Shown piece after piece: positions 9,392 through 18,008 of a stretch of 23,932 nucleotides of DNA (positions are counted from its first letter, which is position 1; each line of letters begins with the position of its first letter). The stretch is from the NCBI GenBank assembly GCA_904502005.1, contig CAJGDC010000027.1, positions 1-23,932 on the forward strand, given 5' to 3'. The DNA comes from an uncultured Alistipes sp. Lineage in GTDB: Bacteria; Bacteroidota; Bacteroidia; Bacteroidales; Rikenellaceae. The notes below the pieces were generated by a model. It had not been told where the DNA came from, did not search any database, and saw only the letters and a list, made by a program, of their open reading frames with translations. The position numbers were made by a program, and so were the translations under genes.

Positions 9392-10603
9392 TTATTTATT
9401 ACTATCTACTTTTTCAAAATATGTATCTGGGTGCGATGGATCAAAACATTCATTACACCACATTACAGTCACTAAGTCATCTGTTGATGACAGATTTATT
9501 ATATTGTGAGTATATCCTGGCAACATATGCACTGCCTCTATTTTGTTGCCACTAACCTCAAAATTTAATATTTCATCTGTTCCAATCTTACGCTGTTGAA
9601 TAAGACCGTTACCAGATACAACCATAAAGAACTCCCACTTTGTGTTATGCCAATGTTCACCCTTTGTTATTCCAGGCTTTGAGATGTTGATACTCACTTG
9701 TCCGACTTTCTCACTCTTTATCAATTCGGTAAAACTACCTCTATGATCTACATTCATCTTTAGTGGGAAAGCGACCTTCTCCTTGGGTAGATATGATAGG
9801 TATGTTGAATATAGTTTTTTTGCAAAAGAGCCTTCAGGAATCTCAGGTACAATCAATGTGTTTGACTGATTCTTAAATGAGTCTAACAAATCGACTATCT
9901 TTCCAAGAGTTACCTTATGTGTTACAGGAGCCGCACAATAACGACCATTGTTACAAAGAACTGTCTCCACACCATCAAACTCACAATGGTGTTCACAACC
10001 CTTAAGAGCTGCTATCATCTCATCTACCAAATCATCAATGTATAAAAGTTCTAATTGAGTCGTTAGATCATTAACCTGAATTGGTAAATCATTAGCGATA
10101 TTATGGCAAAATGTTGCAATAACTGAGTTATAATTAGGTCTACACCACTTACCAAATAGATTTGGAAATCTATATACTAAAACCGTTGCACCAGTCTGCT
10201 CTCCATATTCAAAGAATAGTTCCTCTCCAGCTTTTTTACTGCGTCCATACTCACTATCACCAAATCGGCCCTGCAATGTCGCTTGAATAGATGAAGATAA
10301 CATTACCGGACACTTATTGCCATATTTCCTTAATGTAGCAAGTAGTATAGATGCAAATCCGAAATTGCCTGCCATAAACTCCTCTGCATTGTGAGGTCTA
10401 TTTACACCTGCTAAATTAAACACAAAGTCAGCTTCACGACAATATTGCTCAAGTTGTTCTTGAGTTGAATCTATATCGTATTCGTAGACCTGCTCAATGA
10501 TTAAATCGCCATAGCATTTAGCCTTTCCTTCTGCTATATTGCGCAGTTGAGCAACCAAATTACGTCCTACAAAGCCTTTAGCGCCTGTAACTAAAACTTT
10601 CAT
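9392..10603 (-). CDS. capF: UDP-2-acetamido-2,6-dideoxy-hexulose reductase with C-terminal cupin (CapF/WbjC/FnlB)
   Basis: This bifunctional enzyme epimerises at C3 and reduces the 4-keto product of CapE to UDP-6-deoxy-L-TalNAc. It starts with an SDR Rossmann motif (VTGAKGFVG, 5-13), then FNLAGVNRP and YGRSKKAGE, which carries the YxxxK pair. The last ~120 residues are the cupin that performs C3 epimerisation (GEHWHNTKWEFFMVVSG, then LPGYTHNIIN). That domain order is diagnostic for CapF. An in-frame ATG at 10642 would add 13 residues inside the end of capE. The ATG at 10603 is chosen because it begins the Rossmann strand (MKVLVTG) and lies 1 bp after the capE stop. The protein is 403 aa. Confidence 0.94.
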   Translation of the reverse strand: MKVLVTGAKGFVGRNLVAQLRNIAEGKAKCYGDLIIEQVYEYDIDSTQEQLEQYCREADFVFNLAGVNRPHNAEEFMAGNFGFASILLATLRKYGNKCPVMLSSSIQATLQGRFGDSEYGRSKKAGEELFFEYGEQTGATVLVYRFPNLFGKWCRPNYNSVIATFCHNIANDLPIQVNDLTTQLELLYIDDLVDEMIAALKGCEHHCEFDGVETVLCNNGRYCAAPVTHKVTLGKIVDLLDSFKNQSNTLIVPEIPEGSFAKKLYSTYLSYLPKEKVAFPLKMNVDHRGSFTELIKSEKVGQVSINISKPGITKGEHWHNTKWEFFMVVSGNGLIQQRKIGTDEILNFEVSGNKIEAVHMLPGYTHNIINLSSTDDLVTVMWCNECFDPSHPDTYFEKVDSNK

Positions 10604-10604
10604 A

Positions 10605-11678
10605 TTATTCGCTTCTAATATCCCTTGCCTTTGCTCGCTCAATAAGACCTAAATCTTCTTGTATGAAGCGTAAACGGAGAAGTTGCTGTTTCATACCTTC
10701 AACGTCTAAGCGCGTAGTATTATGTGAATGGTAATCCTCAATTCTAGATATATCCTCATTACCCTCAGTAAAGAACTTATCATAGTTTAAGTCTCTATTG
10801 TCACAAGGTATACGATAGTAGTTACCCATATCAATAGCCTTTGACATCTCCTCTCTTGTCACCAAGGTTTCATACAATTTCTCACCATGGCGTGTGCCAA
10901 TAATCCTTACTTCAGTCTCGCCATACTCAGGGGATACCTTAGCATAAATCTCTTTAAGAGCTTGAGCTAATACATCTAAGGTAGCTGCCGGAGCTTTTTG
11001 CACAAAAAGATCCCCATTGTGACCATGTTGAAATGCGTAAATTACCAAATCTACAGCATCATCAAGAGTCATCATAAAACGAGTCATATTGGGATCGGTA
11101 ATCGTAATAGGATTTCCCGCCATCATCTGCTCGACCCATAATGGAATAACAGAACCACGTGATGCCATTACATTACCATAACGAGTACAACAGATGGTTG
11201 TCTGTGCCCCCTCGCCCAACTCACGTCCTTTTGCAATAGCGACCTTCTCCATCAAAGCCTTGGAAATACCCATTGCATTGATAGGATATGCAGCCTTGTC
11301 AGTTGATAGTACAACAACATTCTTTACTCCATGTTCTATGGCAGATTCCAAAACATTTGCTGTACCTAAAACATTTGTTCGAGTAGCTTCCATCGGGAAA
11401 AACTCACAAGATGGAACTTGCTTTAGCGCCGCCGCTGCAAAAACATAATCCACCCCTCTCATTGCAATATCGACAGAAGATTTATCACGTACATTACCGA
11501 TATAAAACTTCACCTTTGGATTCTGCAACTGATGACGCATATCATCCTGCTTCTTCTCATCTCTTGAGAAAATACGAATTTCCTTTATATCCGAATCCAA
11601 AAACCTACGAAGTACAGCATTTCCGAAACTACCTGTACCGCCTGTAATCAACAGGACTTTATCTTTGAAAATTGACAT
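10605..11678 (-). CDS. capE: UDP-GlcNAc 4,6-dehydratase/5-epimerase (CapE/WbjB/FnlA)
   Basis: This is the first enzyme of the UDP-L-FucNAc branch, converting UDP-GlcNAc to UDP-2-acetamido-2,6-dideoxy-L-arabino-hexulose. The NAD(P) motif is ITGGTGSFGN (11-20), followed by RDEKKQDDMR (39-48), AAALKQVPSCE (82-92) and STDKAAYPINAMGISKALME (125-144). The usual SDR YxxxK is MxxxK here (Met136, Lys140), as is known for the CapE/FlaA1-like inverting dehydratases. Length 357 is slightly longer than the usual ~340. It is the first of the tightly packed capEFG set, and 133 bp separates it from ugd. Confidence 0.94.
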   Translation of the reverse strand: MSIFKDKVLLITGGTGSFGNAVLRRFLDSDIKEIRIFSRDEKKQDDMRHQLQNPKVKFYIGNVRDKSSVDIAMRGVDYVFAAAALKQVPSCEFFPMEATRTNVLGTANVLESAIEHGVKNVVVLSTDKAAYPINAMGISKALMEKVAIAKGRELGEGAQTTICCTRYGNVMASRGSVIPLWVEQMMAGNPITITDPNMTRFMMTLDDAVDLVIYAFQHGHNGDLFVQKAPAATLDVLAQALKEIYAKVSPEYGETEVRIIGTRHGEKLYETLVTREEMSKAIDMGNYYRIPCDNRDLNYDKFFTEGNEDISRIEDYHSHNTTRLDVEGMKQQLLRLRFIQEDLGLIERAKARDIRSE

Positions 11679-11689
11679 ATTTCATTCAT

Positions 11690-11797
11690 TTAAATCTTAT
11701 AAAACAATCCGTTACTTACTGCAATAAGCTCCTTTCTAGCACCTTCAGTTTCTTTTGAGTGTTTGCAGTACGCACAAATTATTAACGTTTCCGTCAT
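11690..11797 (-). CDS. Candidate 35-aa small ORF with a CxxC pair
   Basis: This is a 36-codon ORF (ATG 11797-11795, TAA 11692-11690) in the 133-bp gap between ugd and capE. The product starts MTETLIICAYCKHSKETEG and contains one CxxC (Cys8, Cys11), with a charged middle (EGARKEL). It is transcribed with the operon. No Shine-Dalgarno is visible, but that holds for most genes here. It fills almost the whole gap and ends 12 bp before the capE ATG, which is what a short coupled gene would do. I recognise no family; it may equally be chance or the remnant of a replaced gene at the joint between conserved and exchanged parts of the operon. Confidence 0.3.
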   Translation of the reverse strand: MTETLIICAYCKHSKETEGARKELIAVSNGLFYKI

Positions 11798-11811
11798 AAA
11801 TTTACATTTTG

Positions 11812-13044
11812 TTAATCTCTCCTAAACAAGTCTCGGGTATAAACTTTCTCTTTTACATCGTCAAGCGATGAATCATATCGATTTGACAAGATAACTTGCG
11901 AGAGATTCTTGAACTCGTTGAGGTCATTTACGATGCGGCTACCGAAGAAGGTGGTGCCATCTTCAAGGGTTGGTTCATAGATGATTATCTCGGCGCCCTT
12001 GGCCTTGATGCGCTTCATTACACCCTGGATTGATGACTGGCGGAAGTTATCAGAGCCGGTCTTCATTGTTAGGCGGTATACGCCGATAGTACAGCGTTGC
12101 TCTCGTGAGGCGCAGTAGCTACTATTACCACTATAGTAACCCGCCATAGTCAGCACACGGTCGGCGATAAAGTCCTTGCGAGTGCGGTTACTCTCGACAA
12201 TTGCCGACATCATATTCTGCGGCACATCCTGATAGTTGGCAAGAAGCTGCTTAGTATCCTTTGGAAGGCAGTAACCGCCATAACCAAACGATGGGTTATT
12301 GTAGTGAGTACCGATACGTGGGTCAAGGCCAACACCTGAGATAATAGCCTCAGTATCAAGTCCCTTCATCTCGGCATAAGTATCAAGTTCGTTAAAGTAG
12401 CTCACTCTGAGGGCAAGATATGTATTGGCAAAGAGTTTTACAGCCTCGGCCTCTGTTAGTCCCATAAAGAGTGTATCAATATTCTCCTTTACTGCTCCCT
12501 GCTTAAGAAGGTCTGCGAAGGTGTGCGCTGCAGCATCAAGGCGCTCGTCACCATTTGGGCGACCAACGATAATACGGCTCGGGTAGAGATTATCATACAG
12601 AGCTTTACTCTCGCGCAAAAATTCTGGAGAGAAGAGTATGTTTTGGCTACCCGTTTTCTCACGAATATGCTCAGTAAAACCAACAGGTATGGTGCTCTTA
12701 ATGACCATAATAGCATTTGGATTATACTTGATAACCAAGTCTATAACACTCTCAACGGCAGAGGTGTCAAAGAAATTTCTCTGACTGTCGTAGTTTGTCG
12801 GCGCCGCAATAATCACATAATCGGCATCGCTATATGCTGCCTGAGCATCAAGCGTAGCTGTAAGATTAAGCTCTCTCTCAGCAAAGAACTTTTCAATATA
12901 CTCATCCTGAATAGGCGACTGTCGGCGATTAATCATCTCCACCCTACTGGCGACAATATCCACAGCCACCACCTCATTATGCTGCGAGAGCAATGTCGCC
13001 ATACTCAAGCCCACATAACCTGTTCCTGCTACTGCAATTTTCAT
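11812..13044 (-). CDS. ugd: UDP-glucose 6-dehydrogenase
   Basis: This enzyme makes UDP-glucuronic acid from UDP-glucose with two NAD+, supplying a uronic acid for the polysaccharide. The N-terminal Rossmann motif is VAGTGYVGLS (5-14). IIAAPTNYD (78-86), VIKSTIPVG (114-122) and FSPEFLRES (138-146) follow. The catalytic motif is FGYGGYCLPKD (253-263) with Cys259. At 410 residues it is full length and of the short Ugd type common in Bacteroidales and Gram-positive capsule loci. It begins 6 bp after the upxY stop, so it is the second gene of the operon. Its GC content and codon use look like the host's, unlike the glycosyltransferases further on. Confidence 0.95.
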   Translation of the reverse strand: MKIAVAGTGYVGLSMATLLSQHNEVVAVDIVASRVEMINRRQSPIQDEYIEKFFAERELNLTATLDAQAAYSDADYVIIAAPTNYDSQRNFFDTSAVESVIDLVIKYNPNAIMVIKSTIPVGFTEHIREKTGSQNILFSPEFLRESKALYDNLYPSRIIVGRPNGDERLDAAAHTFADLLKQGAVKENIDTLFMGLTEAEAVKLFANTYLALRVSYFNELDTYAEMKGLDTEAIISGVGLDPRIGTHYNNPSFGYGGYCLPKDTKQLLANYQDVPQNMMSAIVESNRTRKDFIADRVLTMAGYYSGNSSYCASREQRCTIGVYRLTMKTGSDNFRQSSIQGVMKRIKAKGAEIIIYEPTLEDGTTFFGSRIVNDLNEFKNLSQVILSNRYDSSLDDVKEKVYTRDLFRRD

Positions 13045-13050
13045 AGTTTG

Positions 13051-13644
13051 TTATATTATCTCTATTAACTCTCTTTCGATGCGGGGTGTGGCGACCGCTA
13101 CGACACCCTCAATTCTCACAATTACGCGGCGCTCACGTATACCTGGGACCTTTGTAAGTAGACCTTCAGCACCTGCAAATACACCACCCATAATCCTCAC
13201 ACGCGTGCCAGCCTTAAGCTCTACACTCTGCTGTTCAAGAAGCATCAGGCGCTCATCCTCCGTGCCCACAACAAGCATAAAACTGCGCATCTGCTCTGGC
13301 GGCACTACCATAGCCTGATAGACCGAGTTTATAGTGTGCATGACATAACGCAAGTATGGTAGTTCAAACTGCTTTATATGGTCTATCGTCTGGCGATCAG
13401 AGCGTACAAAGATGTAGTTGTGCACAAGCGCCCTGCGCTGTAGTTTCGTTCTGCCATTAGGCAGTTTTGCCCTAACAACCTTTGTCGGCACAAAATTTTC
13501 AACACCCAACTCATTAAGCCTACGTGCAGCTATCAACTCACGTTGATATGTTACTCGCAGCACATACCACTGCACCGTATCACTCACCTGCTGCAACTGC
13601 TCTTTTTCCACGTCAGGACATAATCTGGGGACACTGGCAACCAT
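13051..13644 (-). CDS. upxY: UpxY-type transcription antiterminator (NusG-like)
   Basis: This is a NusG paralogue of the UpxY kind, which in Bacteroides binds RNA polymerase in the leader of its own capsule operon and prevents premature termination. The NGN domain spans about 25-120 (VQWYVLRVTYQRELIAARRL, then ALVHNYIFVRSDR). A KOW domain follows (AGTRVRIMGGVFAGAEGLL, about 145-163). An in-frame TTG at 13653 would add three residues; the ATG at 13644 is preferred. It is the first gene of the polysaccharide operon, about 90 nt after the predicted transcription start. No companion upxZ-like gene is seen. Housekeeping NusG is unlikely given the position and the absent ribosomal-protein context. 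Confidence 0.88.
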   Translation of the reverse strand: MVASVPRLCPDVEKEQLQQVSDTVQWYVLRVTYQRELIAARRLNELGVENFVPTKVVRAKLPNGRTKLQRRALVHNYIFVRSDRQTIDHIKQFELPYLRYVMHTINSVYQAMVVPPEQMRSFMLVVGTEDERLMLLEQQSVELKAGTRVRIMGGVFAGAEGLLTKVPGIRERRVIVRIEGVVAVATPRIERELIEII

Positions 13645-13740
13645 ATAACACAATGATTACCAATTAGTTAGATCATATTAAGATTACATTTGTCTTAAAT
13701 TCTGCCTCAAGTATGGGCACAGAACTTACTACAATCCTTG
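13645..13740 (-). promoter_or_regulatory. 5' leader of the polysaccharide operon
   Basis: About 90 nt of untranslated RNA lie between the predicted start of transcription (near 13735) and the upxY ATG. UpxY proteins are known to act on such leaders. I see no strong GC hairpin followed by a U run in it, so the site of control, if any, is not obvious. The sequence is AT-rich and otherwise plain. Confidence 0.45.
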
Positions 13741-13772
13741 CAAAGATAGTAAAAACAAGTGAAAAATTCAAC
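13741..13772 (-). promoter_or_regulatory. Bacteroidetes-type promoter of the polysaccharide operon
   Basis: On the minus strand the -7 element TATCTTTG (13748-13741) matches TAnnTTTG exactly. The -33 element GTTG (13772-13769) matches TTTG in three of four bases, with a 20-bp spacer. The next gene in the direction of transcription is upxY. A nine-base direct repeat, TTCAACCAA on the plus strand (13767-13775 and 13787-13795, 20 bp apart), overlaps the -33 element and could be a regulator site. I see no flanking inverted repeats of the kind that make Bacteroides capsule promoters invertible. Confidence 0.7.
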
Positions 13773-13787
13773 CAAATTTTACTTTTT

Positions 13788-15596
13788 TCAACCAATTGGA
13801 AGAAGTTTCACACGAAACACAACGTTCTTGTTCACTTTTACCTCAAAACCGACCCTTTGTGAGCCTTTATTTGGAGCATCATAATCATGCGGTGGGTCAT
13901 TAGAAATAACAAAAGCCTTAGCCCCCTTTGATGCACGGAGTATCAGCGATTTACCCTGCTGCTTAAGAAGCAGTTCTCGGTTATTAAGTCGTTCAACCTC
14001 TGCGTTTGTGCACATAGTCCAACGAACCACTGTCGGCTGCTCTGACCGAAGAGTATCAACAACGCTTACATGGCCCAAATCGTTAATAGTTATTGTTCGA
14101 CGGGCGACAGAGAGCTCTTCAAAGAGTGACGAAAGGTCAAAGGTTGCACCATAACAATCTGGCTTATCATAAACAGCAGCCATCGGCGCTCTACCCCCAA
14201 CAAGGTGATTTTTACCTTTAACTGTTAGTGTAGAGTGCGAAGAACTACCGATGCGAAAGACCTGCCAACGTTGCGAGCCCTCCTTCATATTCCACAAATC
14301 TACACCCTTACTCTCAAGAGAGTAGTAGTTCTGTGAGCCCAGGTCGATACTCCAGCGCACACCTCCCCACTCGTAGATAAAACTACCAGCATCCATATGC
14401 GCGTGAGAGAGCGATGCCGAGCCACCCTTTGCAGCTAAATAGATATCATCTTTAGAGTCCCAACCACTACGATATGCAAAGATAGGTTGCTCCCCACCAC
14501 CGACAAAGAAATTGGACTTTGGTGGCTGTATGTTATTCAACTCACAACGCGACAAAAAGAACATTGACAGAGGCAACATTCTACGCTCCTCAACACGAAT
14601 TGCATCACTCTCAAGACTACGAAAATCATCGTAGATAACACCCATATCGCCACGCTCTGCTGCAAACCAAGCGAGTAGTGGATTTTGACTCCTTTTTGCG
14701 GTTGCGCCATTATCTGAGAAATTAAATTGTCTACCAGTTGGGGTTATCATAAAATTAATAAAATCAGCAGATTGTATAAATCCCTCTACCTTCTCAATAC
14801 CGAAACTACTACCCAATGCACTTCGCAGAGCCTCTATCATCACAACCTCAAACCAAGTACCATAGCTCCAGTATCCGCTACCCTCAGCATATACTCCATC
14901 CGGCGCATAGGTTGCCATTGCTATAGGATTTGACAAAAGCGACTTTTCGACCATCTGTTTTGCCAATTCAGGCTCACGCTCAGAGATTGCTAATGCCCCC
15001 AAAACCATACCACAATTGCAGACTTGATTCCAATTATTTGCACGGCGATAGAACCACATCTGGCTCTCTTTTTCAGCTCCAAGCAGACCTTTTTCGACTA
15101 TAGCAGTCGCAATCTTCTCCCTACTCTGCTCCGACAGTAAATCATATAGCCAATCATAACCCAAAGCCAGTGCTGTTGTCATCTCTGCCACATCAAGAAA
15201 GTGTGAGGGATTCCAATTATCAAATGCCGCAGCTGCAAGCATCTCCTGTTCAGCCCTCAAGGCATACTTTATATCTTTGGTTGTCAGGTAACTATAACTA
15301 CAATAGAGCACCCGCTCTAACACCTGGCGGCATATAGTAAGCAACCTTTTACCCTGCTTTTTATACTCCGCAACGGGTTGCTCGAGCATCTTATTGGCAC
15401 TGCGAATAATATAACTGTCAAGTCTTGCCATTTGCGGGCTATACTCAACAGCCTGCCTAAGCGAGGTTATATCACCCTGACTAAGTATAAGCCTTGGATG
15501 CGACTTAGGCTTTGAGAACATCTGGTCGGATAATTGTTGTGCCTGCACAGTAAAAATCGCTAAGCACAAAAAAATAATGGTAAATAACCGCTTCAT
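13788..15596 (-). CDS. Secreted heparinase II/III-family protein (polysaccharide lyase-like)
   Basis: This 602-residue protein has a signal peptide (MKRLFTIIFLCLAIFTVQAQ) and so acts in the periplasm or at the surface. The middle is an alpha/alpha toroid as in uronate lyases: RRANNWNQVCNCG (185-196) and PDGVYAEGSGYWSYGTWFE (232-250) hold candidate catalytic Asn and Tyr. The C-terminal beta-sandwich (from about 365) opens with GGGEQPIFAYRSGWD and contains SLSHAHMDAGSF (396-407) with the conserved histidines. Lyases of this fold cleave uronic-acid glycans by beta-elimination; the substrate is unknown. It has its own promoter and ends just upstream of the capsule promoter, with no terminator between. 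No SusC/D pair or sulfatase is adjacent. Confidence 0.87.
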   Translation of the reverse strand: MKRLFTIIFLCLAIFTVQAQQLSDQMFSKPKSHPRLILSQGDITSLRQAVEYSPQMARLDSYIIRSANKMLEQPVAEYKKQGKRLLTICRQVLERVLYCSYSYLTTKDIKYALRAEQEMLAAAAFDNWNPSHFLDVAEMTTALALGYDWLYDLLSEQSREKIATAIVEKGLLGAEKESQMWFYRRANNWNQVCNCGMVLGALAISEREPELAKQMVEKSLLSNPIAMATYAPDGVYAEGSGYWSYGTWFEVVMIEALRSALGSSFGIEKVEGFIQSADFINFMITPTGRQFNFSDNGATAKRSQNPLLAWFAAERGDMGVIYDDFRSLESDAIRVEERRMLPLSMFFLSRCELNNIQPPKSNFFVGGGEQPIFAYRSGWDSKDDIYLAAKGGSASLSHAHMDAGSFIYEWGGVRWSIDLGSQNYYSLESKGVDLWNMKEGSQRWQVFRIGSSSHSTLTVKGKNHLVGGRAPMAAVYDKPDCYGATFDLSSLFEELSVARRTITINDLGHVSVVDTLRSEQPTVVRWTMCTNAEVERLNNRELLLKQQGKSLILRASKGAKAFVISNDPPHDYDAPNKGSQRVGFEVKVNKNVVFRVKLLPIG

Positions 15597-15614
15597 GGTG
15601 TCATACTTTTACAA

Positions 15615-15646
15615 CAAAAATAGTAAATTTGTGCCAAAATGTCAAA
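15615..15646 (-). promoter_or_regulatory. Promoter of the heparinase-family gene
   Basis: On the minus strand TTTG (15646-15643), a 20-bp spacer and TATTTTTG (15622-15615) match the Bacteroidetes -33/-7 consensus in full. Transcription would begin about 10 nt upstream of the ATG at 15596, giving a very short leader. The spacer contains TTTGGCACAA, one arm of the inverted repeat shared with the groES side. Confidence 0.72.
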
Positions 15647-15685
15647 TGCTCTGCCAAAATTGGTATAAAATCGCCTTTGGCACAA
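15629..15685. promoter_or_regulatory. Inverted repeat and TGCCAAA boxes between heparinase gene and groES
   Basis: TTGTGCCAAA (15629-15638) and TTTGGCACAA (15676-15685) form a perfect 10-bp inverted repeat. A third TGCCAAAA lies between them at 15652-15659, and CCAAAATTGG (15654-15663) is itself a palindrome. This arrangement could bind a dimeric regulator serving both divergent genes. It is not the CIRCE element of HrcA. Confidence 0.5.
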
Positions 15686-15692
15686 CTATTGA
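15677..15692 (+). promoter_or_regulatory. groES: Possible sigma54-type (-24/-12) promoter of groESL
   Basis: TTGGCAC-AACTA-TTGA has GG and the -12 G at the spacing of the sigma54 consensus TTGGCACG-N4-TTGC. It differs at the base after CAC (A for G) and in the last base (A for C). It lies about 50 bp upstream of the groES ATG. No TTTG / TAnnTTTG pair at normal spacing is visible on this strand. The match is by eye and is only suggestive. Confidence 0.4.
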
Positions 15693-15739
15693 AGATAGTT
15701 AGACAAACAGAAAATTGTTAAACAAAATAGAGAAAGATT

Positions 15740-16012
15740 ATGATTAAACCATTATCAGACAGAGTTCTCATTCTGCCTAATCCGGCAGAGGAGATTACCG
15801 CCGGAGGTCTAATTATTCCGGACACAGCAAAGGAGAAGCCACTTGCAGGCAAGGTTATCGCCGTAGGTCCTGGTACTAAGGATGTTACTATGGAGGTTAA
15901 GGAGGGTGACGAGGTACTTTATGGCAAGTATTCAGGCACTGAGGTTAACTATGGTGGCACAAGCTACATCATAATGAAGCAGTCAGAGATTTTAGCAGTA
16001 GTAGAGAAATAG
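15740..16012 (+). CDS. groES: GroES co-chaperonin
   Basis: This 90-residue cytoplasmic co-chaperonin caps GroEL during ATP-driven protein folding. It starts IKPLSDRVLI (2-11), the conserved GroES core strand. The mobile loop EEITAGGLIIPDTAKEKP (17-34) contains the GGLIIP tripeptide region that contacts GroEL. GEVxxVGPG appears as GKVIAVGPG, and VLYGKYSGTEV follows. Length is normal. An A/G-rich stretch, AGAGAAAG, precedes the ATG. It is followed by groEL, but after an unusually long gap of 179 bp. Confidence 0.97.
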   Translation: MIKPLSDRVLILPNPAEEITAGGLIIPDTAKEKPLAGKVIAVGPGTKDVTMEVKEGDEVLYGKYSGTEVNYGGTSYIIMKQSEILAVVEK

Positions 16013-16191
16013 CTGTTGGCTATTAGCTCTTAGCAAAAAACAAACATCAGTTTTGATTTTAGAGGTGTTATTACAACGCCCTCGTAGACAATTAAACCGC
16101 AGCATACTAAAACGTATGTGAGGATTTAAATGGCAAGAGAAAGGCAGTAAAAACCCTATAAAATCGAAACCCCAATTAAAGAGATAAGATT
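16012..16191 (+). other. Long groES-groEL spacer with heptad repeat and hairpins
   Basis: The spacer begins with a threefold imperfect heptad GCTNTTR (16012-16034, starting in the groES stop codon). Two small hairpins follow. One has GAGGTGTT pairing with AACGCCCTC around a five-base loop (16062-16083, one bulge); the other is CATAC/GTATG (near 16103-16118). There is no U run after either, so neither looks like a terminator. They may stabilise or process the mRNA. A short ATG-started reading frame at 16130-16150 has only six codons. Confidence 0.5.
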
Positions 16192-17820
<1,629 letters not shown>

Positions 17821-17868
17821 TCATGGCCGCCAATGCCTAACCTTTGGGGTATGGGCGGTATGATGTAA
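17821..17868 (+). repeat. Duplicated groEL 3' end beyond the stop codon
   Basis: The 21 bases that encode the last six residues and stop of GroEL (17800-17820) recur exactly at 17848-17868, 48 bp later and in the same frame. The 15 sense codons after the first TAA would read SWPPMPNLWGMGGMM and end in a second TAA. It is most simply the scar of a short tandem duplication. Readthrough would give GroEL a second Gly-Met tail, but nothing suggests readthrough. Confidence 0.85.
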
Positions 17869-17890
17869 TAAAATTACTTACTGTAAAATT

Positions 17891-17921
17891 CCCACCTTCG
17901 GAATCCGAGGTGGGATTTTTT
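17891..17921 (+). terminator. Rho-independent terminator of groESL
   Basis: CCCACCT-T-CGG / CCG-AGGTGGG (17891-17914) forms a ten-pair stem with one bulged T and an AAT loop, followed by ATTTTTT. It lies about 70 bp after the groEL stop. The tail ATTTTTTATTTAT (17915-17927) is repeated exactly at 18008-18020 inside the next hairpin element. Confidence 0.85.
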
Positions 17922-18008
17922 ATTTATGGGATTGACATCGCTACGCTCGCCCATCCCTACCGCTCGCCGCGGGGGCACTTCCAAAGTTTGAAAGTGTCTG
18001 CGACACCA

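Noticed and set aside
12523..13068. 181-codon plus-strand ORF opposite ugd
   Set aside because: It is antisense to a complete, well-supported ugd and shows no recognisable domain.
13654..13790. Invertible capsule promoter
   Set aside because: Only direct repeats (TTCAACCAA and ACCAATT) flank the promoter; no inverted pair was found.
15629..15685. CIRCE/HrcA operator before groES
   Set aside because: The inverted repeat is TTGTGCCAAA with a 37-bp gap, not TTAGCACTC-N9-GAGTGCTAA.
16130..16150. Second groEL-like start (ATGGCAAGAGAAAGG) before groEL
   Set aside because: It resembles the groEL start codons but ends after six codons; likely chance or an old remnant.
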